Of a stretch of DNA of 49,004 bases, positions 43,285 through 49,004 are shown piece after piece; position 1 is the stretch's first letter; every line of letters starts with the position of its first letter. Made by a program: the position numbers and the translations under genes. Source of the DNA: an uncultured Erysipelotrichaceae bacterium (GTDB taxonomy: Bacteria; Bacillota_I; Bacilli_A; Erysipelotrichales; Coprobacillaceae). A model generated the notes under the pieces. That model did not search any database, was not told where the DNA came from, and was given only the letters and a program-made list of their open reading frames with translations. The stretch covers positions 1-49,004 of the forward strand of contig UPXV01000021.1 in assembly GCA_900538465.1 (NCBI GenBank), given 5' to 3'.

Positions 43285-43994
43285 TTATTCATAACTATTA
43301 ACAAGAGTATTCATCCAAACTTTTGCTTTGGCTTGTTCCTCCTCAATAGTTAACTGTTGGTCTACCTCTTTTTGTTTATCTGTTAATGGATAGGGTTTTG
43401 ATGGATATGACGTTGCTTGTTGCCCTGATTTTCGACAAAACACATTATATAGTGATGTAGAAATGGCATCATAAACATACATTCCTTGTAACCATAAATG
43501 TGAGTTTTTTCGATCTTCTTTTATTTCATAAGCTTGTCTGTAGAACTTAGCAAGTTCTACATCTTGGAGATAGAATTCATCATAACTCATACCAATAGAT
43601 AAATAAAAGGGAAAGACTTCTTTAAATATTTGTGTATAAGTTTTGTTGGAAAGTGAATCTTTGGTGTCTAAAAACTCGCTTTCCAGCTGATTGCGTTTTT
43701 TGAGGAGTCCTCCTCAAATAAAGTATTGAGTGTATCAGTAGCCATTTCAGACAACTTGTTATACATCTCATTTTTATTTGTGAATAAGTGGAAGATTTCT
43801 TCAACTTCTGCTTTTTTAATACGTTTATGATGAGCATAGAAAGCATATTCAAAAAGTTTTGGTAAGATTGTGACAGGTTTTTTATTCATGTCAGCTAAGA
43901 CGATACCATCTGCTTCCATTTTCTCTAATGTTTTTCTTGTATACTCTAATGTATAATCGACATCATTGTATGTAAATTGAATTGTTTTAGACAT
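43285..43994 (-). CDS. Tail assembly chaperone G-T, made by -1 frameshift
   Basis: Translation from 43994 to the slippery site at 43695-43701 (100 codons), then the -1 frame to 43285 gives a 236-residue fusion. After the shift the frame reads KRNQLESEFLDTK... and is open for 35 codons before an internal Met (43590) and then LQDVELAKFYRQAYEIKED. In lambda-like and many siphoviruses gpG and gpGT chaperone the tape measure before tail tube assembly at a set ratio. This fits its place just before the tape measure. The fusion is inferred from frame and motif, not shown by protein data. Confidence 0.75.
43668..43994 (-). CDS. Tail assembly chaperone G (DUF5055-like)
   Basis: 108 residues: YTRKTLEKMEADGIVLADMN and KLFEYAFYAHHKRIKKAEVEEIF fit the small chaperone following the major tail protein in Firmicutes siphophages. 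The zero frame ends nine codons past the slippery site (…NAISWKASF). ATAGGAGGAATGAATCA precedes the ATG. Binds tape measure with the G-T product. Confidence 0.8.
   Translation of the reverse strand: MSKTIQFTYNDVDYTLEYTRKTLEKMEADGIVLADMNKKPVTILPKLFEYAFYAHHKRIKKAEVEEIFHLFTNKNEMYNKLSEMATDTLNTLFEEDSSKNAISWKASF
43695..43717 (-). promoter_or_regulatory. Programmed -1 frameshift signal
   Basis: Heptamer A AAA AAC (43695-43701, zero frame as spaced). Immediately upstream is GAGGAGGACTCCTC: an internal Shine-Dalgarno (AGGAGG), 7 bases from the heptamer, that also folds as GAGGAG/CTCCTC. In dnaX an upstream Shine-Dalgarno stimulates -1 slippage. Without the shift the 3' ORF has no obvious ribosome binding site. 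Confidence 0.8.
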
Positions 43995-44014
43995 TGATTC
44001 ATTCCTCCTATTGA

Positions 44015-44494
44015 TTATTCAGCTGCTGCTGTAGATTTAACTTGCCAAGTTGGTGCATTTGTTGGTGTAATATATAAGTTTGTTTCTAATACTGCATTCA
44101 CTGCCATAGCAGGTAACCCCATTGCACTTGGTTGTCCTGTAAAAAATACAGATTTTTCTAAACCTGGATGTTTGATCTCAAACCAAACTGATTTTCCTGA
44201 TTCTTTAGCAGTTTTATATGCTTCTACTAATGCATTCCAAGCAGTTTCTAAGTCTGTTGTAAAATTAGCTAAGAATGCTAATGCACCACCTAAATCTTTT
44301 AATCCTTCAACATAAGTTTTAAATTCAGTTTGACTTAAATCTGTTGTTTCTAAAGTTTCTGGTGAAGGATTCATTTCTGGAACACTTTTAATATTAGGAA
44401 TTTGAATATATCCTGTTGTTGGTCTTGTTCCTGCGACTGCTTCTACTGCATAATTAACTGTAACTCCTGCTGTACTCATTGCGATATTTGACAT
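44015..44494 (-). CDS. Major tail (tube) protein
   Basis: 159 residues. AMSTAGVTVNYAVEAVAGTRPTTGYIQIPNIKSVPEMNPSPE and LSQTEFKTYVEGLKDLGG are typical of siphovirus major tail proteins of the Firmicutes type, with an Ala-rich C-terminus. It polymerises as hexameric rings of the tail tube. Flanked by the tail terminator-like gene upstream (13 bases) and chaperone G downstream. Confidence 0.88.
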   Translation of the reverse strand: MSNIAMSTAGVTVNYAVEAVAGTRPTTGYIQIPNIKSVPEMNPSPETLETTDLSQTEFKTYVEGLKDLGGALAFLANFTTDLETAWNALVEAYKTAKESGKSVWFEIKHPGLEKSVFFTGQPSAMGLPAMAVNAVLETNLYITPTNAPTWQVKSTAAAE

Positions 44495-44507
44495 AATAAT
44501 TTCCTCC

Positions 44508-44876
44508 TTATAGTGCAGTTTGATACTGCATCAATCTTTTTAATTCTGTTTCTTTATCTTGGATATCTAATCCACTGTATGTTCTTATATATCCAAGTTG
44601 TCTCATTGCATCATCAACATTCATCATAATATCCTTGATTTCATCCATTCCAATCTGTGATTGAATTTCAATTTCATATTCTTCCACATTATGTGTTCCA
44701 AGATTATCAAATGAACGACTTTCTTGTAAGACATAATTATTTGTTTGAACTAATGAAATAACTGGATAAGTTGAATGATAGAATCTTAATTTTTGATTTG
44801 TTGTTTGAAGTTTTTCAAACTTTTCTTTTAATGCTTGACTCACAAGTGTATAAACTTGTTTTTCATGATCAATCAT
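44508..44876 (-). CDS. Tail terminator / head-tail joining-like protein
   Basis: 122 residues, immediately before the major tail protein. YHSTYPVISLVQTNNYVLQESRSFDN and VEEYEIEIQSQIGMDEI are the strand pattern of tail-completion proteins in this order position. In a headless particle it would cap the tube end. The ATG overlaps the stop of the preceding small ORF (ATGA). Confidence 0.65.
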   Translation of the reverse strand: MIDHEKQVYTLVSQALKEKFEKLQTTNQKLRFYHSTYPVISLVQTNNYVLQESRSFDNLGTHNVEEYEIEIQSQIGMDEIKDIMMNVDDAMRQLGYIRTYSGLDIQDKETELKRLMQYQTAL

Positions 44877-45049
44877 TGATGAGACACCTCCTTATATTCA
44901 ATTGTTTTAAACATCTTTCTCTTTATGAGATGAATATCATAACCTTGGTTATCTGTTTGATGTTTATTATGAATCTCCTTGGCCAATTTGATTCTTATCA
45001 AGTAAGACATCTCTTTGCCTTTTCTTGACACTATCATCTTAACACCCAT
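44873..45049 (-). CDS. Short conserved-position ORF, probably truncated joining protein
   Basis: 58 codons from an ATG at 45049 without a good ribosome binding site; the frame continues open upstream (…YLEPSYSPY). Basic, helical (SYLIRIKLAKEIHNKHQ). The stop overlaps the next start, and AAGGAGGTG inside it is that gene's ribosome binding site. Likely the 3' end of a head-tail or minor capsid gene cut when the head module was lost. Confidence 0.5.
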   Translation of the reverse strand: MGVKMIVSRKGKEMSYLIRIKLAKEIHNKHQTDNQGYDIHLIKRKMFKTIEYKEVSHQ

Positions 45050-45095
45050 ATAAGGGCTATAACTAGGTTCAAGATAGGTTCAAAAAAGGACTATA

Positions 45096-45123
45096 GAAAA
45101 ACACCACATCAAAATATGGTGTT
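45096..45123 (-). terminator. CACCAC-type terminator after the decayed lipoprotein gene
   Basis: Stem AACACCA/TGGTGTT (45100-45106 with 45117-45123) followed by T on the minus strand. It would end transcription before the tail genes unless overcome. Confidence 0.65.
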
Positions 45124-45129
45124 AACTTC

Positions 45130-45793
45130 TTATTTTTCTGCATCCTTTTTCAAGACATTATAAACATTATCAAGATAATCCATAAATTCTTCATGTGTTA
45201 TATTGAGATTATATAAAAATAACATATACCCCCCCAACACCTTCATCTTTGAATACTTTATTATTTGTGTAAACAAAGAGTTTATCAGCTCCATAGGTTT
45301 CATCTGCAAAAGCAAATGTCAAAATTTTACCATCTTTTATAAAAGCATTCATAAAAACCTTTTTCTTTTTGGAATATACATAAAAATCATCATATCGACT
45401 TTGCTCGAGTTTTACTATTAATATCTATTAGATATACTTTCAAATCTTCCTCACTTATATCCATTTCTTTCAACCAATTTTCGTATTTACTTTAAGAGCA
45501 TCGTTTGAAGTAAAATCAATAGAAAGAAGTTCAGGTGTATAGTAATAATCTCCACATTCTCTATAACCAATTCCAATGAAACTTTTATTTCATTTAAATT
45601 GACCACATACGACTGTTTTCTTATCAGAAGAAGCAAGATTAACAGTTCTTTGAACAGTTTTAAACTGTTCTTGTCTTTGGATAGTATATCCTTGTTTTTC
45701 TAATACCTCGGCTACACTTTTCTTTTGAGATTGACACACTATCATTATTGTCACCATCAAAAAAAACAAACACAAACTAATTAATTTTTTCAT
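45130..45793 (-). pseudogene. Decayed lipoprotein gene
   Basis: A hydrophobic signal and lipobox-like IVC (MKKLISLCLFFLMVTIMIVC) start at 45793. The frame stops at 45590 (TGA) but the same frame continues as NKSFIGIGYRECGDYYYTPE, then shifts to KYENWLKEMDISEEDLKVYL, then to SRYDDFYVYSKKKKVFMNAF, and after a G7 run (45229-45235) to LFLYNLNITHEEFMDYLDNV. Removing one G restores the last joint. So one stop and three frameshifts have broken a ~220-residue surface lipoprotein. Possibly a former superinfection-exclusion gene of the phage. Confidence 0.75.
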
Positions 45794-45819
45794 AATAAAT
45801 TTCTCCTACCTCTATCACA

Positions 45820-46311
45820 TCACTTTTTAACACATTTTAAATAGAATATTTGATTCATCTTATCCAATGTAGGTAAATCATCAAAATCAATAATACGAGA
45901 CAAAGCTAAGCATATTTCAGGAAGTTCTCTTTTATATGTACTGACACTGATATAATATTTATTTTCTAATTGATCTAACATCTCTTGATAAGATGATGCT
46001 TCTAAATAAATATTTATGATTTGTCTTTGTCTTGAAGATAAATAAACAGTATATAAAACAAATTGATCTATGTATTGATTAAATAATTCTATTTTCTTTA
46101 ATAATAATTCTCTTTTTTGAGTGTAATCATTCATTCGTGTAATTTGGGATATTGAACTTCCTGGATTTTCACCAAATGATGGGGAATGTGGTGACGGTAT
46201 ATCATTATATTCTTCTATAAGATGAAATCTTTCACGTTTCAAAGTTCTTATTGTTTTTAAGTATTCTTTTCCTTTTTTGATAGTATCTAATTGTTCTGTT
46301 GTGTATTTCAT
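45820..46311 (-). CDS. ArpU/RinA-like phage late transcription regulator
   Basis: 163 residues. N-terminal helices rich in Lys/Glu, then a sigma-70 region 4-like stretch: LSSRQRQIINIYLEASSYQEMLDQL and YYISVSTYKRELPEICLALS. This is typical of the Firmicutes late-gene regulators that turn on structural operons. First gene of the leftward unit, divergent from the repressor; AGGAGGAAC precedes the ATG. Confidence 0.75.
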   Translation of the reverse strand: MKYTTEQLDTIKKGKEYLKTIRTLKRERFHLIEEYNDIPSPHSPSFGENPGSSISQITRMNDYTQKRELLLKKIELFNQYIDQFVLYTVYLSSRQRQIINIYLEASSYQEMLDQLENKYYISVSTYKRELPEICLALSRIIDFDDLPTLDKMNQIFYLKCVKK

Positions 46312-46321
46312 ATGTTCCTCC

Positions 46322-46450
46322 TCTAAGTTTCGGTAAGATTTATCGACTTATAATCTTATGTTACTCTAAGTTTTGTAGAAATACAATGTCTTTTCTAAGA
46401 AACTTAGAATTTTTTATTGCTTTTTTAAAGACAAGGGTATAGAATCTAAG
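46322..46450. promoter_or_regulatory. Divergent control region with TCTAAG operator half-sites
   Basis: The 151 bases between the regulator and repressor genes hold TCTAAG at 46322, 46365, 46395 and 46445. The third forms a perfect 17-base palindrome TTCTAAGAAACTTAGAA (46393-46409); the others are imperfect dyads. The last overlaps the -10 of the repressor promoter (TTGCTT 46417, TAGAAT 46440). A typical ImmR/CI-type operator set. Confidence 0.7.
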
Positions 46451-46462
46451 AGAGGTGATCAT

Positions 46463-46831
46463 ATGTCTACATTAAGTGAAAACATAAAAAGGTATAGAGA
46501 GAATCAGAATATGACTCAAGATGAACTTGGTGAGTTATTGTTGGTAAGTGGCAAAACAATTTCCTCATGGGAAAAAGGCCGTAGTGAACCAAAAATTGAT
46601 ATGATTGAAAAATTAAGCAAGATTTTTCATTGTTCAAGTTCTCATCTCATTGGAGAAAAAGAAAATGACTTTTTTACAAGTCCCCATGAAGCTTTAGAAT
46701 TTATTTTAAAACAAGAAATGTTTGCTCAATTTGGAGGGTATGATTTAGATACAATGAGTGATGAAGAAATTATTGATATGGCAAATGATATTGCACAGTT
46801 TATTAAAATGATCGCAAAGAGACATCGTTAA
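46463..46831 (+). CDS. XRE-family repressor (ImmR-like)
   Basis: 122 residues. HTH_3 domain (about 7-62): KRYRENQNMTQDELGELLLVSGKTISSWEKGRSEPKIDM. The C-terminal half is acidic and helical and probably dimerises. GAGAGGTG precedes the ATG. Divergent from the ArpU-like gene, next to an ImmA-type protease by one base, so it is expected to be the repressor cut upon induction. Confidence 0.88.
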   Translation: MSTLSENIKRYRENQNMTQDELGELLLVSGKTISSWEKGRSEPKIDMIEKLSKIFHCSSSHLIGEKENDFFTSPHEALEFILKQEMFAQFGGYDLDTMSDEEIIDMANDIAQFIKMIAKRHR

Positions 46832-46832
46832 T

Positions 46833-47285
46833 ATGACTATTTTAGAATATGTTTTGGATATTATTGAAACATATCATACTGATAATATTCGTGAACTCAT
46901 CGATTATTGTGGAATTGATATCCAATATAATGATGAGCTTAATAAAACAACTGATGCAAATCTATTAATTATCAATAAACAAGCTTATATCACTCTTAAA
47001 ACTGATTTAGATCCTTTATATGAAAATTTTCTCCTTGCTCATGAGTTGGGACATTATATACTACATTATGATGATAATATCTCTTTTTCTTTTTTAAGAA
47101 GAACAAAGAAAAATGCTTTAGAGCGAGAAGCCAATGAATTTGCTTGTCGTCTTTTGTTATCAGATATTACAATTCAAGAAACTGACAATATTGAATTTAT
47201 TATCAAAGAAAAAGGCATACCTCTAAAGATATGGAGAATGGTATGTGATTATATTTTTCCAATTGAACCAACTATAAAAATTTGA
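46833..47285 (+). CDS. ImmA/IrrE-family metallopeptidase
   Basis: 150 residues. Zinc motif AHELGHYILHY with His70, Glu71, His74, and the third ligand in ALEREANEFACRLLLS. Such enzymes cleave the adjacent XRE repressor when DNA damage or other signals act, as in ICEBs1 (ImmR/ImmA). The start codon is one base past the repressor stop. Confidence 0.88.
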   Translation: MTILEYVLDIIETYHTDNIRELIDYCGIDIQYNDELNKTTDANLLIINKQAYITLKTDLDPLYENFLLAHELGHYILHYDDNISFSFLRRTKKNALEREANEFACRLLLSDITIQETDNIEFIIKEKGIPLKIWRMVCDYIFPIEPTIKI

Positions 47286-47377
47286 CATATTGAATGTCTA
47301 AATATATTAAATTTACAAATTCATATATATAATAAATATATTCTTTTATCCATTGATTTGATTTCCAATAACTTTCC

Positions 47378-47405
47378 TTGACATTTTTAAAGAATGTTCT
47401 ATACT
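47378..47405 (+). promoter_or_regulatory. Promoter of the L,D-transpeptidase gene
   Basis: -35 TTGACA (47378-47383), 16-base spacer, -10 TATACT (47400-47405). Strong sigma-A type. A dyad ATACTT-TCTT-AAGTAT (47401-47416) covers the start region and could be an operator. Confidence 0.75.
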
Positions 47406-47445
47406 TTCTTAAGTATGATACTTTAATACACAAGGGGTTGAAACT

Positions 47446-48909
47446 ATGGATATACAAGAAGAACAAACACCAAAAGAACCAACACAAAAAACAAAAAGAC
47501 ATATTCACTTAAAAAAAGAATATCGTCACCGTTTAATCATTGGATTTGGTGTTTTTATAATTGCTGTTTATGTAATAGGATGTTTCTATTATCATAATAA
47601 ATTTATGCCAAATACATCTATTAATCATATTCAAGTGAGTCATTTAACAAAACAAGAAGCTTCAGATAAGATAGCTCAAAAAATGGATGGACATAATCTC
47701 ACTTTAACATTTATTGATCAACAAAAAGAAAGTATAAATCAAAAAGATAGTGGTATCACTTTTAATAAAGATAATGATATCCAAAAGGAATTAAAGAAAC
47801 AAAATTATTTTTTATGGTTTACACATTGGTTTTCAAAAAATGAGATTACAATTCATAACTTATTTCAAATCGATGAAAATCAATTCAATGAAACAATCTC
47901 ATCATTACAACATTTAGAAAATCAAGTCGCACCCGTTGATGCAAAAGTTGAATATAAAGATGAACAATTTACTATAACACCAGAGATTACTGGAACAACC
48001 ATTCAACAAGAAAAATTAAAAGAAGCGATTATTGATGCTTTTAATCTTGGAAAAACACAATTAAATGTTGAAGAGGCTAAGGTTTATCAAAAACCTCAAA
48101 TCACATCCCAAGATAAAGGGTTGAATCAATTATTAAAAGCTGCAAATCAATATTGTAATGCATCTATCACTTATAAAACAACAAAAGATGATGTCACTTT
48201 AGATGGAAAGACTTTAATGACTTGGTTATCTATTGATGAAAGTGGAAATTATTATAAAGATGATGAAGAATTTCAAAAACAAGCGACTCAATTTGTAAAA
48301 GATTTATCTCAAAAGATTAATATTATTGGAAAAGCGAAAACATTTACTGGAGCAAACGGAAGAAGATTAACTGTTTCTGGTGGAAATTATGGTTATAAAT
48401 TAAATCAAGAAAAAGAAGTTGAAGGCTTATTAAAAGATATTGCAGATGGTAAAAAAGGCATAAGAACCCCAGTCACAACTGGTATTCAAGCTTCTTATGA
48501 AAATGGTGGTTTAGGAAATACATTTGTAGAAATTGATATGACAAAGCAACATTTTTGGATGCATAAAAATGGAAAAATTGTTTTAGAGTCAGATATAGTT
48601 ACTGGGCTTCCTAGTGATCCTAATCGAAAAACACCTGCTGGAACATACTATATCTATTTTATGCAACGTAATCGTGTATTAAGAGGGCAAATACAAGCTG
48701 ATGGAAAACCTGAATATGAAACACCGGTTGCTTATTGGATGGCTTTTAATCGTGGAATTGGGCTCCATGATGCTACGTGGCAATCAAAATTTGGTGGAAA
48801 TGTTTATTATTCAAGAGGTTCACATGGATGTATCAATTTACCATTAAATATTGCTGCTGCACTTTATGACATGGTGAAAGTCAATACACCAGTTGTTTGT
48901 TATTACTAA
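47446..48909 (+). CDS. L,D-transpeptidase (YkuD) with PG-binding domain
   Basis: 487 residues. Cytoplasmic basic tail, one membrane helix (about 30-49), two VanW-type/PG_binding_4 segments (60-340), and a C-terminal YkuD domain with the catalytic SRGSHGCINL (His460, Cys462) and HDATW. It cross-links peptidoglycan 3-3 or anchors proteins, outside the membrane. AAGGGG precedes the ATG. Single gene after the tail cluster. Confidence 0.93.
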   Translation: MDIQEEQTPKEPTQKTKRHIHLKKEYRHRLIIGFGVFIIAVYVIGCFYYHNKFMPNTSINHIQVSHLTKQEASDKIAQKMDGHNLTLTFIDQQKESINQKDSGITFNKDNDIQKELKKQNYFLWFTHWFSKNEITIHNLFQIDENQFNETISSLQHLENQVAPVDAKVEYKDEQFTITPEITGTTIQQEKLKEAIIDAFNLGKTQLNVEEAKVYQKPQITSQDKGLNQLLKAANQYCNASITYKTTKDDVTLDGKTLMTWLSIDESGNYYKDDEEFQKQATQFVKDLSQKINIIGKAKTFTGANGRRLTVSGGNYGYKLNQEKEVEGLLKDIADGKKGIRTPVTTGIQASYENGGLGNTFVEIDMTKQHFWMHKNGKIVLESDIVTGLPSDPNRKTPAGTYYIYFMQRNRVLRGQIQADGKPEYETPVAYWMAFNRGIGLHDATWQSKFGGNVYYSRGSHGCINLPLNIAAALYDMVKVNTPVVCYY

Positions 48910-48949
48910 AAGGGGCTGTAACGAATAAGTAGTTTTTTGACTGCTTAGG

Positions 48950-48970
48950 AGGACGTTCAGTCCTTTTTTT
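48950..48970 (+). terminator. Terminator after the transpeptidase gene
   Basis: Stem AGGAC/GTCCT (48950-48954 with 48960-48964), GTTCA loop, T7. Just before it, GGGGCTGTAACGAA (48912-48925) resembles the end of some insertion sequences; the element itself is not in the window. Confidence 0.6.
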
Positions 48971-49004
48971 CTTTTATATAAAAAAGCACAAGGTAGTATT
49001 CTTC

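Larger units (their letters stand above)
29946..47285 (-). mobile_element. Headless siphovirus-type tail cluster, candidate F-type tailocin
   Basis: Contains regulator, tail terminator-like, major tail, two tail chaperones, tape measure, DUF6711, tail endopeptidase-like, DUF859, receptor/tip proteins, S74 fibre, holins and endolysin in the standard order. There is no terminase, portal, protease, capsid, integrase or replication gene between the repressor region and the lysis end. The tail genes are intact and closely spaced. XRE/ImmA control is on the right. Monocin of Listeria and related tailocins have this composition. Decay of a prophage by a clean deletion of the head module gives the same picture. 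An antisense cassette at 40.5-43.28 kb interrupts the set. Confidence 0.65.

Noticed and set aside
43622..43852. 76-codon minus-strand ORF in the third frame of the chaperone region
   Set aside because: Frame does not match known chaperone sequence and is not the -1 product; the -1 frame continues elsewhere.
45203..45421. 72-codon plus-strand ORF near the G7 run
   Set aside because: Opposite strand of the decayed lipoprotein gene; no ribosome binding site.
29946..47285. Complete inducible prophage
   Set aside because: No integrase, excisionase, replication, terminase, portal or capsid gene could be found between the flanking chromosomal genes.
48910..49004. Insertion sequence end (GGGGCTGTAACGAA)
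   Set aside because: Only one possible terminal repeat is visible and no transposase follows in the window, so not called as an element.

Overview
This window is chromosomal DNA of a very AT-rich, anaerobic, low-GC Gram-positive bacterium, most likely a gut Erysipelotrichia of the Coprobacillus/Catenibacterium/Thomasclavelia kind. I infer this from A/T-biased codons, AGGAGG-type ribosome binding sites, short AT-rich terminators, anaerobic (class III) ribonucleotide reductase, L-lactate dehydrogenase, two-subunit class I fumarase, LytTR and RpiR regulators, and phage tail genes of Firmicutes siphovirus type. The taxon itself cannot be proved from the window.

Layout. 1-0.4 kb: 5' part of an IS3-type transposase gene, cut by the window edge. 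0.4-15.6 kb: housekeeping DNA, mostly on the minus strand: flavodoxin-like protein, HU, a module of RpiR regulator / fumarase alpha-beta / RpiR regulator / threonine aldolase, a likely small RNA with three C-rich hairpin loops, a SpaA-like surface protein, an operon of HAD phosphatase / EamA transporter / small acidic protein / M19 dipeptidase, an alpha/beta hydrolase, nrdDG, an HPr-like protein without the phosphorylatable histidine, and a rhodanese-like protein without the catalytic cysteine. 15.65-15.81 kb: tRNA-Glu and tRNA-Trp. 15.8-22 kb: accessory-looking DNA: two unknown AT-rich genes, a monooxygenase-like protein, a LytTR regulator with two membrane proteins, an unknown cytoplasmic protein and a decayed IS1182-type transposase. 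22-29.9 kb: GNAT proteins, small HTH regulator, MATE exporter, PfkB kinase, lactate dehydrogenase, GyrI-like protein, WYL regulator and a lipoprotein.

29.9-47.3 kb: a phage-derived cluster that contains a long-tail (siphovirus) module and a lysis cassette but no terminase, portal, capsid, integrase or replication gene. Read along the minus strand: ArpU-like late regulator, decayed lipoprotein gene, tail terminator-like protein, major tail protein, tail chaperones G and G-T joined by a -1 frameshift site (A AAA AAC), tape measure, DUF6711 protein, tail endopeptidase-like protein, DUF859 protein, two histidine-rich tip proteins, an S74 fibre, two holin-like proteins and an NlpC/P60-type endolysin. 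Control appears to come from a divergent XRE repressor + ImmA/IrrE protease pair with an array of TCTAAG operator half-sites. This is the layout expected of an F-type tailocin (monocin-like), although a decayed prophage remains possible.

Inside the tail module, between the chaperones and the tape measure, sits an antisense cassette of four small genes plus a 31-codon ORF (40.5-43.28 kb), several with their own promoters and ending at a terminator. Its proteins share C-terminal modules (a NQQIIDLLKEIK coil and a SHOCT-type helix pair) with different N-termini. This looks like a moron island made by domain shuffling and is the least explained part of the window. 47.4-48.9 kb: a cell-wall L,D-transpeptidase with its own strong promoter.
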